From Verrucomicrobiales bacterium (GTDB taxonomy: Bacteria; Verrucomicrobiota; Verrucomicrobiia; Limisphaerales; UBA9464), in the NCBI GenBank assembly GCA_027490985.1, contig JAIXXC010000175.1, positions 1 to 48,839 of the forward strand: a DNA stretch of 48,839 nucleotides, given 5' to 3'. This document shows positions 26,411 through 35,530 of the stretch, piece by piece. The notes under the pieces are model-generated. The model was not told where the DNA came from and searched no databases. It saw nothing but the letters and a program-made list of their open reading frames with translations. Each line of letters opens with the position of its first letter. Positions within the stretch are counted from its first letter, which is position 1. A program made the translations under genes and the position numbers.

Positions 26411-29281
26411 TCGCTCGAGATCCCGCGCGATCGATTGGTGGTCATCACCGGGCCCAGCGGTTCGGGGAAATCCTCGCTGGCCTTCGACACCTTGTTTGCG
26501 GAGGGACAACGCAAGTACGTCGAGAGCCTCTCGGCCTACGCGCGGCAGTTCCTCGACCAGATGCAAAAGCCCGAGGTGGACCACATCGAGGGGTTGTCTC
26601 CGGCCATCGCCATCGAGCAGCGCACCAGCGGAGCCAATCCGCGCTCGACCATCGCGACCACCACCGAGATTTACGATTACCTGCGGCTTCTCTACGCGCA
26701 CTTGGGTCAGCCCCATGATCCCGAGACCGGCACGCCCATGGCCTGCCAGTCGGCCACCGAAATCGTCGACCGCATCGCGCTGTTGCCGACGAAAACGCGA
26801 CTCATGGTGCTGGCCCCGGTGGTCGAAGATCAGCGCGGGGAATTCCGTGATGTGCTGGAGCGCCTGCAGCGTGAGGGGTTTGTCCGGGTTCGCGTCGATG
26901 GTCACGTCCAGGAGCTGAATCCGAAGGAACCCATCCGGCTGGATCCGAAGGCCAATCACACCCTCGAAGTGGTGGTGGACCGCATTGTCATCGCCGAGGG
27001 CGTCCGGGTGCGTCTGGCCGATTCGGTGGAGACGGCGCTGCGTTGGGGGGAAGGGCGCCTCAAGGTGCTGCATCAGGCTCCGGACCGACCGAAGGATCCG
27101 TGGATCGAAACCCTGCACTCCACGCGCATGTATTCACCGGCCACGGGGCGTTCGTTCGACACGCCCACCCCGCAGCACTTCTCCTTCAATTCACCCAAAG
27201 GCGCCTGCCCGGTGTGCCATGGGTTGGGGCAGAAGATGGTTTTCGATCCCTCGCTCATCGTGCCCGACGAAACCAAGACGCTGGAAGACGGAGCCGTGCA
27301 GCCGTACCGGCGCATGGGGGGCAAGAAGATGGTGAGCTACTACAAGGGGCTCATCAAAGGCGTCGCCCAGCACTGCGGTGCGCCCTTGGATCGGCCGTGG
27401 AAGGAGTTGTCAGAGGAGGCCCGACGCACGCTGATGCATGGCTCCGGGACCGACGAGGTGGAGTTCTGGTTCATGTCGGGCGGGGCGCCCAAGAAGACGC
27501 GCAAACCCTTCGAGGGGGTTCTACCCAACCTCGAACGCCTCTATGCCGACAGCGAGAGCGAGTTCACCCGCAATCGGCTGAAGGCCTACATGACGCTGCA
27601 TCCGTGCGATGTCTGCCGCGGTCGTCGGCTTCGGCCGGAGATGCTGGCCATCACGCTCGGATCCGAGGTGATCTCCGGCTCGCGGGTCCCGGGTCGGAGC
27701 ATCGCCGATTTCTGTTCGCTCTCCATTGCCGAGGCCCATGTGTTTCTGGGTGGGCTTGCCTTGAGCGATCTCCAACGCCGGATCGCCGGCGAGGTGATCC
27801 TCGAAATTCGCAAGCGCCTCGGATTCATGGTCGAGGTGGGATTGGGTTATCTCACCCTCGACCGGGAGAGCGGCTCGCTGAGTGGTGGCGAGGCCCAGCG
27901 CATCCGCTTGGCCACGCAGATCGGTGCCGGGTTGGTCGGTGTGCTCTACATCCTCGACGAGCCGAGCATCGGGTTGCATCAGCGCGACAATGACCGGTTG
28001 CTCGAGACGGTCCGTCGCCTGCGCGATGCCGGCAATTCGGTCATCGTGGTGGAGCATGACGAAGACACCATTCGCGCGGCCGATCATGTTTTGGACATGG
28101 GGCCCGGGGCCGGAATTCATGGTGGGGAACTGGTGGCCCAGGGCGCACCGGCCGAGATCATGGCCAACACCCGCTCTGTGACTGGACGCTACTTGTCGGG
28201 CGACTTGTGCATCCCGGTGCCGCGTCATCGGGTGGATCCGCGCGACGACAAGGGTTGGATTGAAATCATCGGGGCCACCGAGAACAACCTGCGCAACGTC
28301 GACGCCCGCATCCCGTTGGGAACGCTCACGTGCGTGACCGGTGTCAGTGGCAGCGGCAAGTCCACGCTCATCGATGACATCCTTCGGCGCACCGTCTTCC
28401 GCCAGTGGTACGGATCCAAGGAGCGCCCGGGTGCGCATCGCGAGATCCGCAATTTGGAACTCCTCGAGAAGTGCATCGTCATTGATCAGGCGGCCATCGG
28501 TCGAACCCCGAGGTCCAACCCGGCGACCTACACCGGGATGTTCAATGAGATCCGCGATCTCTTCGCCTCGGTGGCCACCGCTCGGGTGCGGGGCTACGAC
28601 GCGGGGCGATTCAGCTTCAATGTCAAAGGCGGGCGCTGCGAGAAGTGCGAAGGTGATGGCGTGCTCAAGATCGAGATGCACTTCCTGCCGCCGGTGTACG
28701 TCACCTGCGAGGCCTGTGCCGGCAAGCGCTACAATCGCGAGACGTTGGAGATCACCTACAAGGGCCTGAACATCGCCGATGTGCTTCAACTGACGGTCGA
28801 TGAGGCGGTGAATTTTTTCAGGGCAGTCCCCAAGCTGCATGCACCGAGTCTGACACTGGCGGAGGTGGGCCTGGGTTATTTGCGCTTGGGTCAATCCGCC
28901 ACAACGCTCTCCGGGGGCGAGGCTCAGCGACTCAAGCTGGCGGCCGAATTGTCCCGACGTCAGACCGGCCGTGTTCTGTATCTCCTCGATGAACCGACGA
29001 CCGGTTTGCACTTTCAGGACATCGCCAAATTGCTGGAAGTGCTCTTCAAGCTGCGCGACGGCGGCAACACGCTGGTGGTCATCGAACACAATCTCGACGT
29101 GATCAAGACGGCCGACTGGGTCATCGACCTCGGTCCCGAGGGCGGGTCCGGTGGCGGTCGGATCATCGCGCAGGGCACACCCGAAACCGTGGCCGCCACG
29201 CCGGGCAGCCATACGGGCCGGTACCTCACCCGCGTGCTGCGTCAGAAACCCTCGCCACCCTCCCGGTCGAACCGAGGTTGA
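26354..29281 (+). CDS. uvrA: UvrABC system protein A
   Basis: Damage-recognition ATPase of nucleotide excision repair, 975 residues, a normal length. Both ABC ATPase halves are complete: Walker A GPSGSGKS (about 33-40) and GVSGSGKS (about 662), and signature LSGGEAQR twice (about 508 and 851). Two zinc modules are seen, CPVC...CDVC in the first half and CEKC...CEAC in the second. The C-terminal end is ordinary. The ATG at 26354 is preferred to 26345 because the duplicated copy at 24047 begins at the equivalent position and the bases before it are not conserved. It lies 49 bp after the LamG-B terminator. The following DHPS-like and TrmO genes may belong to the same transcript. Confidence 0.97.
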   Translation: MSKEFIRVVGARQHNLKNLSLEIPRDRLVVITGPSGSGKSSLAFDTLFAEGQRKYVESLSAYARQFLDQMQKPEVDHIEGLSPAIAIEQRTSGANPRSTIATTTEIYDYLRLLYAHLGQPHDPETGTPMACQSATEIVDRIALLPTKTRLMVLAPVVEDQRGEFRDVLERLQREGFVRVRVDGHVQELNPKEPIRLDPKANHTLEVVVDRIVIAEGVRVRLADSVETALRWGEGRLKVLHQAPDRPKDPWIETLHSTRMYSPATGRSFDTPTPQHFSFNSPKGACPVCHGLGQKMVFDPSLIVPDETKTLEDGAVQPYRRMGGKKMVSYYKGLIKGVAQHCGAPLDRPWKELSEEARRTLMHGSGTDEVEFWFMSGGAPKKTRKPFEGVLPNLERLYADSESEFTRNRLKAYMTLHPCDVCRGRRLRPEMLAITLGSEVISGSRVPGRSIADFCSLSIAEAHVFLGGLALSDLQRRIAGEVILEIRKRLGFMVEVGLGYLTLDRESGSLSGGEAQRIRLATQIGAGLVGVLYILDEPSIGLHQRDNDRLLETVRRLRDAGNSVIVVEHDEDTIRAADHVLDMGPGAGIHGGELVAQGAPAEIMANTRSVTGRYLSGDLCIPVPRHRVDPRDDKGWIEIIGATENNLRNVDARIPLGTLTCVTGVSGSGKSTLIDDILRRTVFRQWYGSKERPGAHREIRNLELLEKCIVIDQAAIGRTPRSNPATYTGMFNEIRDLFASVATARVRGYDAGRFSFNVKGGRCEKCEGDGVLKIEMHFLPPVYVTCEACAGKRYNRETLEITYKGLNIADVLQLTVDEAVNFFRAVPKLHAPSLTLAEVGLGYLRLGQSATTLSGGEAQRLKLAAELSRRQTGRVLYLLDEPTTGLHFQDIAKLLEVLFKLRDGGNTLVVIEHNLDVIKTADWVIDLGPEGGSGGGRIIAQGTPETVAATPGSHTGRYLTRVLRQKPSPPSRSNRG

Positions 29282-29311
29282 CGTCGCTCAGAGTCCGCCC
29301 ACGTTGCCCCC

Positions 29312-30199
29312 ATGCTCCGTCTCGAGGATCTCGCTGAACTGGCCGTCCGCCATGCCGATGCCCTGCCGTCCCGCGTGGCGGCCTTCGACCTCGGCGGCCG
29401 TCGCTTCGATGGCAATGTCCGCAGCGAATTGATGGGGGTCATCAACTTGTCGGCCGACTCCTGGTATCGCGAGAGCGTGGTGCTCACGGCCGAGGCGGCC
29501 ATCCGGCGCGGCCGGGTGCTGGCGGCCCAGGGTGCTGCGATCTTGGATATCGGGGCCGAGTCCACGCTGGCCCATGCGGCCCGAGTCGATGACGCCGCTC
29601 AGACCTCGCAGTTGTTGCCTGTGGTTCGAACGTTGGCCGGTGAAGGCCATGTCGTCTCGGTGGAGACGTATCATCCGTCAGTGACCCGGGCCTGCCTGGA
29701 GGCGGGAGCCAAGGTACTCAACCTCACGGGCAACGATCGCAGCGATGAGTTGTTCCGCATGGTGGCCGATCACGATGCGGCGGTGGTCTTGTGCCATGTG
29801 CAGGGAGCCAATGTCCGCGAGGTGGGCGAGTTCAACCTCGAGGGCGATCCGGCGGAGCATTTGTACGATCATTTCGCCCGGCAGACCGAAGTGGCCCTGA
29901 AGAACGGGGTGACTCGCCTGTGGATCGATCCGGGTCTGGGCTTCTATTACAAGAATCTGGGCGACTCGAAGACGCGCATCCGGCACCAGATGCGGGTGTT
30001 CCTCAACACCTTCCGGTTGCGGGCGCTCGGGTTTCCCACCTGCCACGCCTTGCCCCATGCCTTCGAGTGCTTCGAAGACGAGGTGCGTTCGGCCGAGCCG
30101 TTCTTCGCCGTGATGGCCGCACTGGGAAAGACCGACCTCCTGCGGACCCACGAGATCCCCAAGACGCGCGCCGTGCTCGAGACCCTCGGGGTCTGGTGA
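29312..30199 (+). CDS. Divergent dihydropteroate synthase-like (pterin-binding) protein
   Basis: A 295-residue TIM-barrel protein of the pterin-binding family. Recognisable DHPS features are GVINLSADSW (family GVINxTPDSF), DIGAEST (family DIGGEST), the metal/pterin region IDPGLGF, and RTHEIPKT at the C-terminal end. The loop that in true DHPS contains the Ser-Arg-Lys sequence is replaced by FPTCHALPHAFECF, and the Asn-Asp of the fourth strand reads NLTGN. The missing lysine loop argues against folate synthesis as the main job; a related pterin- or corrinoid-type methyl transfer role, or a different substrate, is possible. It sits 30 bp after uvrA and 4 bp before trmO. Function is therefore open. 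Confidence 0.7.
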   Translation: MLRLEDLAELAVRHADALPSRVAAFDLGGRRFDGNVRSELMGVINLSADSWYRESVVLTAEAAIRRGRVLAAQGAAILDIGAESTLAHAARVDDAAQTSQLLPVVRTLAGEGHVVSVETYHPSVTRACLEAGAKVLNLTGNDRSDELFRMVADHDAAVVLCHVQGANVREVGEFNLEGDPAEHLYDHFARQTEVALKNGVTRLWIDPGLGFYYKNLGDSKTRIRHQMRVFLNTFRLRALGFPTCHALPHAFECFEDEVRSAEPFFAVMAALGKTDLLRTHEIPKTRAVLETLGVW

Positions 30200-30203
30200 G
30201 CGG

Positions 30204-31133
30204 GTGCAGGGAGGCCGTGGGTGGGCCGAGTCCATCGGGACCGTTGCCTCGGCCTCCGGTTCCGGTCCACGCTCGGGCCGCTTGGAATCGTCCCTGACCA
30301 TCCGCCCCATCGGCTTCCTGCGATCCGGGAAGGGGGTGCGTTTCAAGACGCTGCACCAGCCGGATGAAGCCGCCTCGGAGACGAATGTGCTGGAGCTGAC
30401 CCCGGCTCCGGGCCTCCGTGAGGCGCTTCGGGATCTGGAGGGCATGGAGCGCCTTTGGCTGATCTGGTGGTTCCACCGCGCCGAGTCGTGGCGCCCCTTG
30501 GTCTTGCCGCCCCGGGGCCCGGCGCAGCGGCGCGGCGTCTTCGCGACGCGTTCCCCGCATCGGCCCAATCCCATCGGGATGACACCAGCCCGCCTGCTGG
30601 GTGTCGAAGGGCTGAGATTGCTGCTGGGTCCGTGCGATTTGTTGGAGGGCACGCCGATTTTGGACATCAAGCCCTATGTCCCGGCGTATGACGCGTTCCC
30701 GGATTCGGCGGCCGGCTGGATCGACACGGTCGAGGCGCTGCAAGCGCGGCCACCGCAGTATTCGGTGACCTGGGGGCCACTGGCCCGCGAACAGGGCGAG
30801 TGGCTGAGGTCGGCGTGGTCGGTGGATTTTCAGCAACGCTTGGAGGAGATCTTGGGGCGCGATCCCCGGCCGCATCGTACCCGGCGCATCCGACGCCTCC
30901 CTGAAGGTGGGTTCGAGATCGGATGCGGGAGTTGGCGGGCGGAGTTTCGGGTGGAGGGAGCCTCGGTCGAGGTACTCCGCCTCAAGCCGTCGTTTCCCGT
31001 CCGGTTTCTGCTGGAGGCGTGGCGGGAAGCTGTCCCGGATCGCGAGGCGCAGTCGGCCTTTCTCGAACGCTGGCCCTGTCCGGAGTTGGCGCTGCGCGAG
31101 GGATCGCCTCCGACCGACACCCGGCCCCACTGA
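30204..31133 (+). CDS. trmO: tRNA (N6-threonylcarbamoyladenosine37-N6)-methyltransferase TrmO
   Basis: A TsaA/TrmO family protein that methylates t6A at position 37 of certain tRNAs using S-adenosylmethionine. Visible blocks are IRPIGFLRS at the N-terminus, [12 protein letters not shown]-type sequence, the family hallmark [17 protein letters not shown], and [14 protein letters not shown]-terminal domain of about 130 residues follows, as in the longer family members. No ATG is present near the start; GTG at 30204 gives 309 residues, while TTG at 30282 would begin just before the conserved IRPIGF and is equally plausible. The gap to the DHPS-like gene is only 4 bp, so co-translation is likely. 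Confidence 0.88.
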   Translation: MQGGRGWAESIGTVASASGSGPRSGRLESSLTIRPIGFLRSGKGVRFKTLHQPDEAASETNVLELTPAPGLREALRDLEGMERLWLIWWFHRAESWRPLVLPPRGPAQRRGVFATRSPHRPNPIGMTPARLLGVEGLRLLLGPCDLLEGTPILDIKPYVPAYDAFPDSAAGWIDTVEALQARPPQYSVTWGPLAREQGEWLRSAWSVDFQQRLEEILGRDPRPHRTRRIRRLPEGGFEIGCGSWRAEFRVEGASVEVLRLKPSFPVRFLLEAWREAVPDREAQSAFLERWPCPELALREGSPPTDTRPH

Positions 31134-31239
31134 CGGTGCCGCGGTCGCCGAAGGGGTTTTCCAGTTCGCCCACTCTCGTGGATTTTTTCTTTGTGTGTCG
31201 GTTGGCTTTTCGCCAGAACAGAAGTTCTTTGATCCGGCC

Positions 31240-32457
31240 ATGGCCTTGATTGTCCAAAAATTCGGCGGAACTTCCGTCGGCAACACCGAGCGCATCCAGA
31301 ATGTCGCCCGACGCGTCGCCCAGTACCGGGCGAAGGGCGACCAGGTGGTCGTCGTGGTCTCCGCGATGAGCGGGGTCACCGACAAGCTCATCGGGTTGGC
31401 CAAGGAAATCACCCCGCTGCCCGACGAACGCGAAATGGACATGCTCCTGGCCACCGGCGAGCAGCAGACCATCGCCCTGGCGGCCATCGCCCTCCAGGCC
31501 CAGGGCCAGAAGGCCGTGTCTTTCACCGGGGCCCAGGCGGGTATCGTGACCGACGGCACCCACACCAAGGCCCGCATCCAGAACATCACGCCCGACGAGG
31601 TCCACAAGGCGCTCGACGAAGGGAATGTGGTGATCGTGGCCGGTTTCCAGGGCCGCACCCGCGACGGTGACATCACCACCCTGGGTCGCGGTGGCTCCGA
31701 CCTCTCGGCCATCGCTCTGGCCGCCGCGCTCAAGGCCGACCTTTGCCAGATTTATACGGATGTCGACGGCGTCTACACCGCCGACCCGCGGCTCGTGCCT
31801 GCGGCGCGCAAGATTCCCGAGATCTCCTACGACGAGATGCTCGAGATGGCCGGCGCCGGCTCCAAGGTCATGCAGCTGCGCTCGGTCGAGTTCGCCAAGA
31901 AGTTCAACGTCGTCTTCGAAGTCCGTTCCAGTCTCAACGACAATCCCGGTACCATCGTGAAAGAAGAAACCTCCAGCATGGAGGACGTCGTCGTCCGCGG
32001 CGTCTCGCTCGACAAGAATCAGGCCAAGGTCACCGTCTGGGGCCTGCCCGACCAGCCCGGCCGCGCGGCCCGCATCTTCAACGCCCTGTCCGAGGCCGCC
32101 ATCAACGTGGACATGATCGTCCAGAACGCGAGCCATGCGGGCGGCAATCCGGCGACCGACCTGACCTTCACGGTCGACAAGCCCGATCTCACCAAGGCCG
32201 GCAAGGTTCTGGAGAGCCTCCGCACCGAGCTGGGCTTCCGCGAGGTGTCCACCGATGAGAGCATCGGCAAGGTGTCCATCGTGGGTGTGGGCATGCGCAG
32301 CCACAGCGGTGTGGCGGCCCGGATGTTCACCGTGCTCGCGGCCGAGGGAGTCAACATCGGCCTGATTTCCACCAGCGAGATCAAGATCAGCGTGGTGATC
32401 GATCTGGCCAGTGGCGAGAAGGCGATGCGGGCCTTGCACAAGGCCTTCCTCGAATAA
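31240..32457 (+). CDS. lysC: Aspartate kinase
   Basis: First step of the aspartate pathway to lysine, threonine, methionine and diaminopimelate. A 405-residue single-function kinase. The N-terminal kinase motif is [11 protein letters not shown]; the catalytic region has [18 protein letters not shown] and [13 protein letters not shown]. Two ACT domains at the C-terminus (from about 265 and 345) carry allosteric binding; [12 protein letters not shown] is the typical end. The length suits the class with an internal start for a regulatory subunit, but I cannot tell whether one is used. The ATG at 31240 is chosen because it precedes the conserved N-terminus; the open frame extends back to 30907 overlapping trmO. 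No leader peptide or riboswitch is evident in the 106-bp gap before it. Confidence 0.95.
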   Translation: MALIVQKFGGTSVGNTERIQNVARRVAQYRAKGDQVVVVVSAMSGVTDKLIGLAKEITPLPDEREMDMLLATGEQQTIALAAIALQAQGQKAVSFTGAQAGIVTDGTHTKARIQNITPDEVHKALDEGNVVIVAGFQGRTRDGDITTLGRGGSDLSAIALAAALKADLCQIYTDVDGVYTADPRLVPAARKIPEISYDEMLEMAGAGSKVMQLRSVEFAKKFNVVFEVRSSLNDNPGTIVKEETSSMEDVVVRGVSLDKNQAKVTVWGLPDQPGRAARIFNALSEAAINVDMIVQNASHAGGNPATDLTFTVDKPDLTKAGKVLESLRTELGFREVSTDESIGKVSIVGVGMRSHSGVAARMFTVLAAEGVNIGLISTSEIKISVVIDLASGEKAMRALHKAFLE

Positions 32458-32563
32458 CCGGCTGCAGGGCTACGGCGGGCCAGCGGTAGGTACTGTTCCT
32501 GCCCTTGCGGCGATCGGCAAATCCCCGCTTGCCGGCGGAGGCGCGACTGCGTACCGAAGAGCC

Positions 32564-33400
32564 ATGAGTCCGGCATCCCGTCCTCGGTCTTCGGCGTTCA
32601 CCCTCATCGAGTTGCTGGTGGTGATCGCCATCATCGCCATTCTGGCGGGTATGCTGTTGCCCGCGCTGGCCAAGGCGAAGGCCAAGGCCATGGGCACGGG
32701 CTGCATGAACAACCTCAAGCAGCTCCAGTTGGCCCACATCATGTATCCCATCGACAATGAGGATCGCATCACGCAGCCGGGCAATTCGCGGGATGAGAAG
32801 TACCAGTGGGTCGGTGGGTGGTTGGGGTGGCCGGGGCCGTTCCCCGGCGACAACACCAATCAGCAGATGCTGCTGAACTCCTCGAACTCCTGGCTGGCTC
32901 CGTATCTGCAGTCGGCGGCCATCTACAAGTGCCCAGCCGATCTGAGCATGGTGACCCTGTCGGGTAAGAAGTACGCCCGGGTGCGCAGCATGGGCATGAG
33001 TCAGGCGATGGGTGGCCCCGGTGGGTGGTTGCCTCCGGGTTCCGGCTATCAGGACGGCCAGCAGCGCTACAAGATCTTCAAGAAATCCTCCGACATCGCC
33101 GCAGCGGGCTCCTCGCAGATGTATGTGATGCTCGATGAGCATCCCGACAGCATCAATGCCGGCGGTTATGCCAACCAGATGGTGGAGAGCGCCGGGGCAG
33201 CCCGGATCATCGACTACCCCGCCAGCTACCACAATCGGGCCGCGGGGATCAGCTTTGCCGATGGTCACACCGAGATCAAAAAGTGGCTCGATCCGCGGAC
33301 CGTCCAGCCGGTGAAGTTCTACGAAATGCCTCTCAACGTCGCCTCGCCCAACAATGTGGATATGATCTGGTTGGCCGAGCGCACGACGGTGCGCAATTAG
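32564..33400 (+). CDS. Pseudopilin-like protein (prepilin N-terminus, H-X9-DG C-terminus)
   Basis: A 278-residue protein with a short leader ([11 protein letters not shown]) and the prepilin helix [20 protein letters not shown]. Here the residue before Phe is Ala rather than Gly, which is tolerated by some prepilin peptidases. The C-terminal H-X9-DG motif is intact (His, [11 protein letters not shown]). The middle contains conserved Cys ([17 protein letters not shown]), as in the family. The ATG at 32564 is chosen; the frame is open upstream to 32411 and overlaps lysC. It follows lysC on the same strand with a 106-bp gap and ends before a bidirectional terminator shared with the convergent tsf gene. 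Confidence 0.85.
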   Translation: MSPASRPRSSAFTLIELLVVIAIIAILAGMLLPALAKAKAKAMGTGCMNNLKQLQLAHIMYPIDNEDRITQPGNSRDEKYQWVGGWLGWPGPFPGDNTNQQMLLNSSNSWLAPYLQSAAIYKCPADLSMVTLSGKKYARVRSMGMSQAMGGPGGWLPPGSGYQDGQQRYKIFKKSSDIAAAGSSQMYVMLDEHPDSINAGGYANQMVESAGAARIIDYPASYHNRAAGISFADGHTEIKKWLDPRTVQPVKFYEMPLNVASPNNVDMIWLAERTTVRN

Positions 33401-33469
33401 CCGGGCTCCCACCCGGGTGATCGGTCGGGCAACGGGTCGCCCCGTGCGTCGGCCCGAGGCATGGGAAAC

Positions 33470-33497
33470 AAAAAAGGCACCCCGAAGGGTGCCTTTT
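33470..33497. terminator. Bidirectional terminator between pseudopilin and tsf
   Basis: Arms GGCACCC and GGGTGCC around a CGAA loop (TTCG on the other strand). Rightward it is followed by TTTT; leftward by a run of six Ts. It ends the leftward rpsB-tsf operon and probably the rightward pseudopilin transcript. Confidence 0.88.
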
Positions 33498-33515
33498 GAT
33501 TGGAACCGGGTCCGT

Positions 33516-34349
33516 TTATTCGCCGACCTGGAAACGCAGGAAACGGCGGATGGTCAGGGTGTCGCCCAGCTGCTTGCTGACCGCGCCCAGATGGGCCTCG
33601 ACCTTGAGGTCGGGGTTCTTCACGAAGCCCTGCTCCAGAAGGCAGTTGGTCTCGAAGTACTTGTTCAGCTTGCCCTTGAGGATGCCCTCCATGGCGGCGG
33701 CCGGCTTGCCCTTGAGGGCGTCGGATTGGGAGGCGATCTCGCGCTCCTTGTCGACGATGTCCTGGGGCACCTCGTTGCGGCTCACGGCCACCGGGCTGGC
33801 GGCGGCGATCTGCAGGGTCACGTCGCGCAGGAGCTGCTTGAACTCCTCGGTGTTGACCGAGGCGGCGTTGGTGGCGCCGACTTCGACCATCACGCCGACC
33901 TTGCCGCCGGTGTGGATGTAGGCGGCCAGAGCACCGGTGCCCTGCACCTCGAGGCGCGTGGCGCGGCGGATCTGGATGTTCTCACCGATCTTGGCCACGG
34001 CACCGACGCGGTCGGGCTCGAGGTCGGCACCCGGCTGGGCGGCGGCCTTGGCGGCCAGTTCGTTGACGAACGCCTTGAAGGAGTCGTTGCGGGCGACGAA
34101 GTCGGTCTCGCAGTTGACCTCGATGAGGGCGCCCACCTGGCCGCCGCTCAGCACGGCCTGGCCGATGAGGCCTTCGTTGGCGGCGCGGTCGGCCTTCTTG
34201 ACGGCGGCGGCGGCGCCCTGCTTGCGCAGGAGGTCGACGGCGGCGTTCAGGTCGCCCTTGGTCTCGTCCAGGGCCTTCTTGCAGTTCATCAGTCCGGCGC
34301 CGGTCATGGCGCGGAGTTGCCCGACAAGGGCGGGGGTGATCTCAGGCAT
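33516..34349 (-). CDS. tsf: Elongation factor Ts
   Basis: Nucleotide exchange factor for EF-Tu, 277 residues, a normal length. The N-terminal UBA-like domain begins MPEITPALVGQLRAMTGAGL and includes MNCKKALDETKGDL. The core has the conserved NCETDFVARND motif that contacts EF-Tu, followed by two dimerisation subdomains and the end QLGDTLTIRRFLRFQVGE. It follows rpsB in the usual bacterial order, separated by 84 bp that contain a hairpin. Confidence 0.97.
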   Translation of the reverse strand: MPEITPALVGQLRAMTGAGLMNCKKALDETKGDLNAAVDLLRKQGAAAAVKKADRAANEGLIGQAVLSGGQVGALIEVNCETDFVARNDSFKAFVNELAAKAAAQPGADLEPDRVGAVAKIGENIQIRRATRLEVQGTGALAAYIHTGGKVGVMVEVGATNAASVNTEEFKQLLRDVTLQIAAASPVAVSRNEVPQDIVDKEREIASQSDALKGKPAAAMEGILKGKLNKYFETNCLLEQGFVKNPDLKVEAHLGAVSKQLGDTLTIRRFLRFQVGE

Positions 34350-34384
34350 GAAGAATATCGATTGAGGTTGGTGTGTCGTGTGAA

Positions 34385-34417
34385 AACGCGCCGGCGCGTC
34401 ATCCGCACCGGCGCGTT
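34385..34417 (-). terminator. Intercistronic hairpin between rpsB and tsf
   Basis: Perfect 10-bp arms AACGCGCCGG and CCGGCGCGTT with a 13-base loop; reading leftward the second arm runs into TTTTC. A partial terminator or attenuator between rpsB and tsf is known in other bacteria, so this may set the ratio of the two transcripts. It could equally be an RNA-processing site. Confidence 0.5.
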
Positions 34418-34433
34418 CGAGAAGGAGGGTTGA

Positions 34434-35216
34434 TCAGGCGGCGGCCGGCGCGGCGACCTCGGCCGGGGCGGCCTCGGCAGGAGCGGCAGCGGCGGGCTCG
34501 TCGCGGTTGATGCGGCGGCTCTTCTTGGCATCGGCCTCGGCCTTGCCCTGGGCAATGGCTTCGGTGACGGCCTGGAGGAGGATCTTGATGGAGCGGATGG
34601 CGTCGTCGTTGCCGGCGATCGGGTAGTCCACCAGATCAGGATCGGCGTTGGTGTCGACGATGGCGACCAGAGGGATGCGCAGGCGGCGGGCCTCGGCGAC
34701 GGCGTTGTGCTCGCGCTTGAGGTCGATCACGAACATCACGTCGGGAGCGGCGTCGATGGTGCGGAGACCGTCGAGGTTCTTGAAGAGCCGCTGATGCTCG
34801 CGGCGGATCATGGACTGCTCCTGCTTGACGTACTGGTTGATCGAGCCGTCCGACTCCATGCGCTCGATTTCCTTCATGCGCTTCATGGAGCGCTTGACGG
34901 TCTTGAGGTTGGTCAGGGTGCCGCCGAGCCAGCGCTCGGTGACGAAAGGTTGTCCACAGGCCTTGGCCGACTCCTTGACGGCTTCCTGGGCCTGCTTCTT
35001 GGTGCCCACGAAGAGGATGTTGCCGCCCTTGGCCGCGGTGGCGGACAGGAACTTGCAGGCCTCTTCGATCTGGCCGACCGTCTTGGACAGGTCGATGACG
35101 TGGATGCCGTTGCGGGCCTCGAAGATGAAGCGCTTCATCTTGGGGTTCCAGCGACGGGTCTGATGGCCGAAATGAACGCCTGCTTCGAGGAGTTCCTTGA
35201 TTCCGATGGTGCTCAT
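34434..35216 (-). CDS. rpsB: 30S ribosomal protein S2
   Basis: A 260-residue S2 with all family blocks: IKELLEAGVHFGHQTRRWNPKMK, FEARNGIHVIDLSKT (split here only for reading), LFVGTKKQAQE, ERWLGGTLTN, VMFVIDLKREHNAVAEARRL and IPLVAIVDTNADP. An Ala/Pro/Glu-rich tail of about 20 residues extends the C-terminus, which is common in this phylum. The ATG at 35216 starts the conserved sequence directly; the long open frame further upstream is not part of the gene. First gene of the rpsB-tsf operon. The leader of about 300 bases contains two perfect inverted repeats and may carry feedback control. Confidence 0.97.
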   Translation of the reverse strand: MSTIGIKELLEAGVHFGHQTRRWNPKMKRFIFEARNGIHVIDLSKTVGQIEEACKFLSATAAKGGNILFVGTKKQAQEAVKESAKACGQPFVTERWLGGTLTNLKTVKRSMKRMKEIERMESDGSINQYVKQEQSMIRREHQRLFKNLDGLRTIDAAPDVMFVIDLKREHNAVAEARRLRIPLVAIVDTNADPDLVDYPIAGNDDAIRSIKILLQAVTEAIAQGKAEADAKKSRRINRDEPAAAAPAEAAPAEVAAPAAA

Positions 35217-35530
35217 GGTGTTGACACTACTTCCTGGTGTTGGGCGACAACGCTCGCACAGGGTGCGGCTGAAGTTCCCATCCGGCGGAAGGGCCGGATT
35301 ATTCAGTTGGGTACGATTGTGGCCACCCCACGCACTTGCGTCGGGCCGGTTTAAGGCCGTGGCCCACAGGTGAAAATCACCTGCAGGGATGGCGAGCCTA
35401 CCGGTTGGGGATTCTCCAGCAACAGGTTTTTCCGCGGGGCATTTCTCGGGCGTGCCCAGGTCCTGGCCCGGATCCAAGGTGTTCCAAGGCTTGGAGTTGG
35501 GTCCGAGTCGGGGAGGTGGGGCGTAACCCC
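35217..35530 (-). promoter_or_regulatory. rpsB upstream region with two inverted repeats
   Basis: A 314-bp stretch without a gene. Reading towards rpsB it holds a perfect 7-bp inverted repeat with a 3-base spacer (arms CAGGTGA and TCACCTG, 35367-35383) and a hairpin with 7-bp arms ATCCGGC and GCCGGAT (35280-35299), about 65-85 bases before the ATG. The first could be an operator. The second lies where an S2-binding or other leader structure could sit. I see no strong sigma70 consensus. Confidence 0.4.

Noticed and set aside
31215-31228. AGAAC-AGAA-GTTCT repeat before lysC as an attenuator
   Set aside because: The stem is only 5 bp, there is no T-run or leader peptide with lysine or threonine codons, and it could easily occur by chance.
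35217-35530. A tRNA or riboswitch in the rpsB leader
   Set aside because: No cloverleaf, CCA-type end or known aptamer core could be drawn; only two simple hairpins are present.
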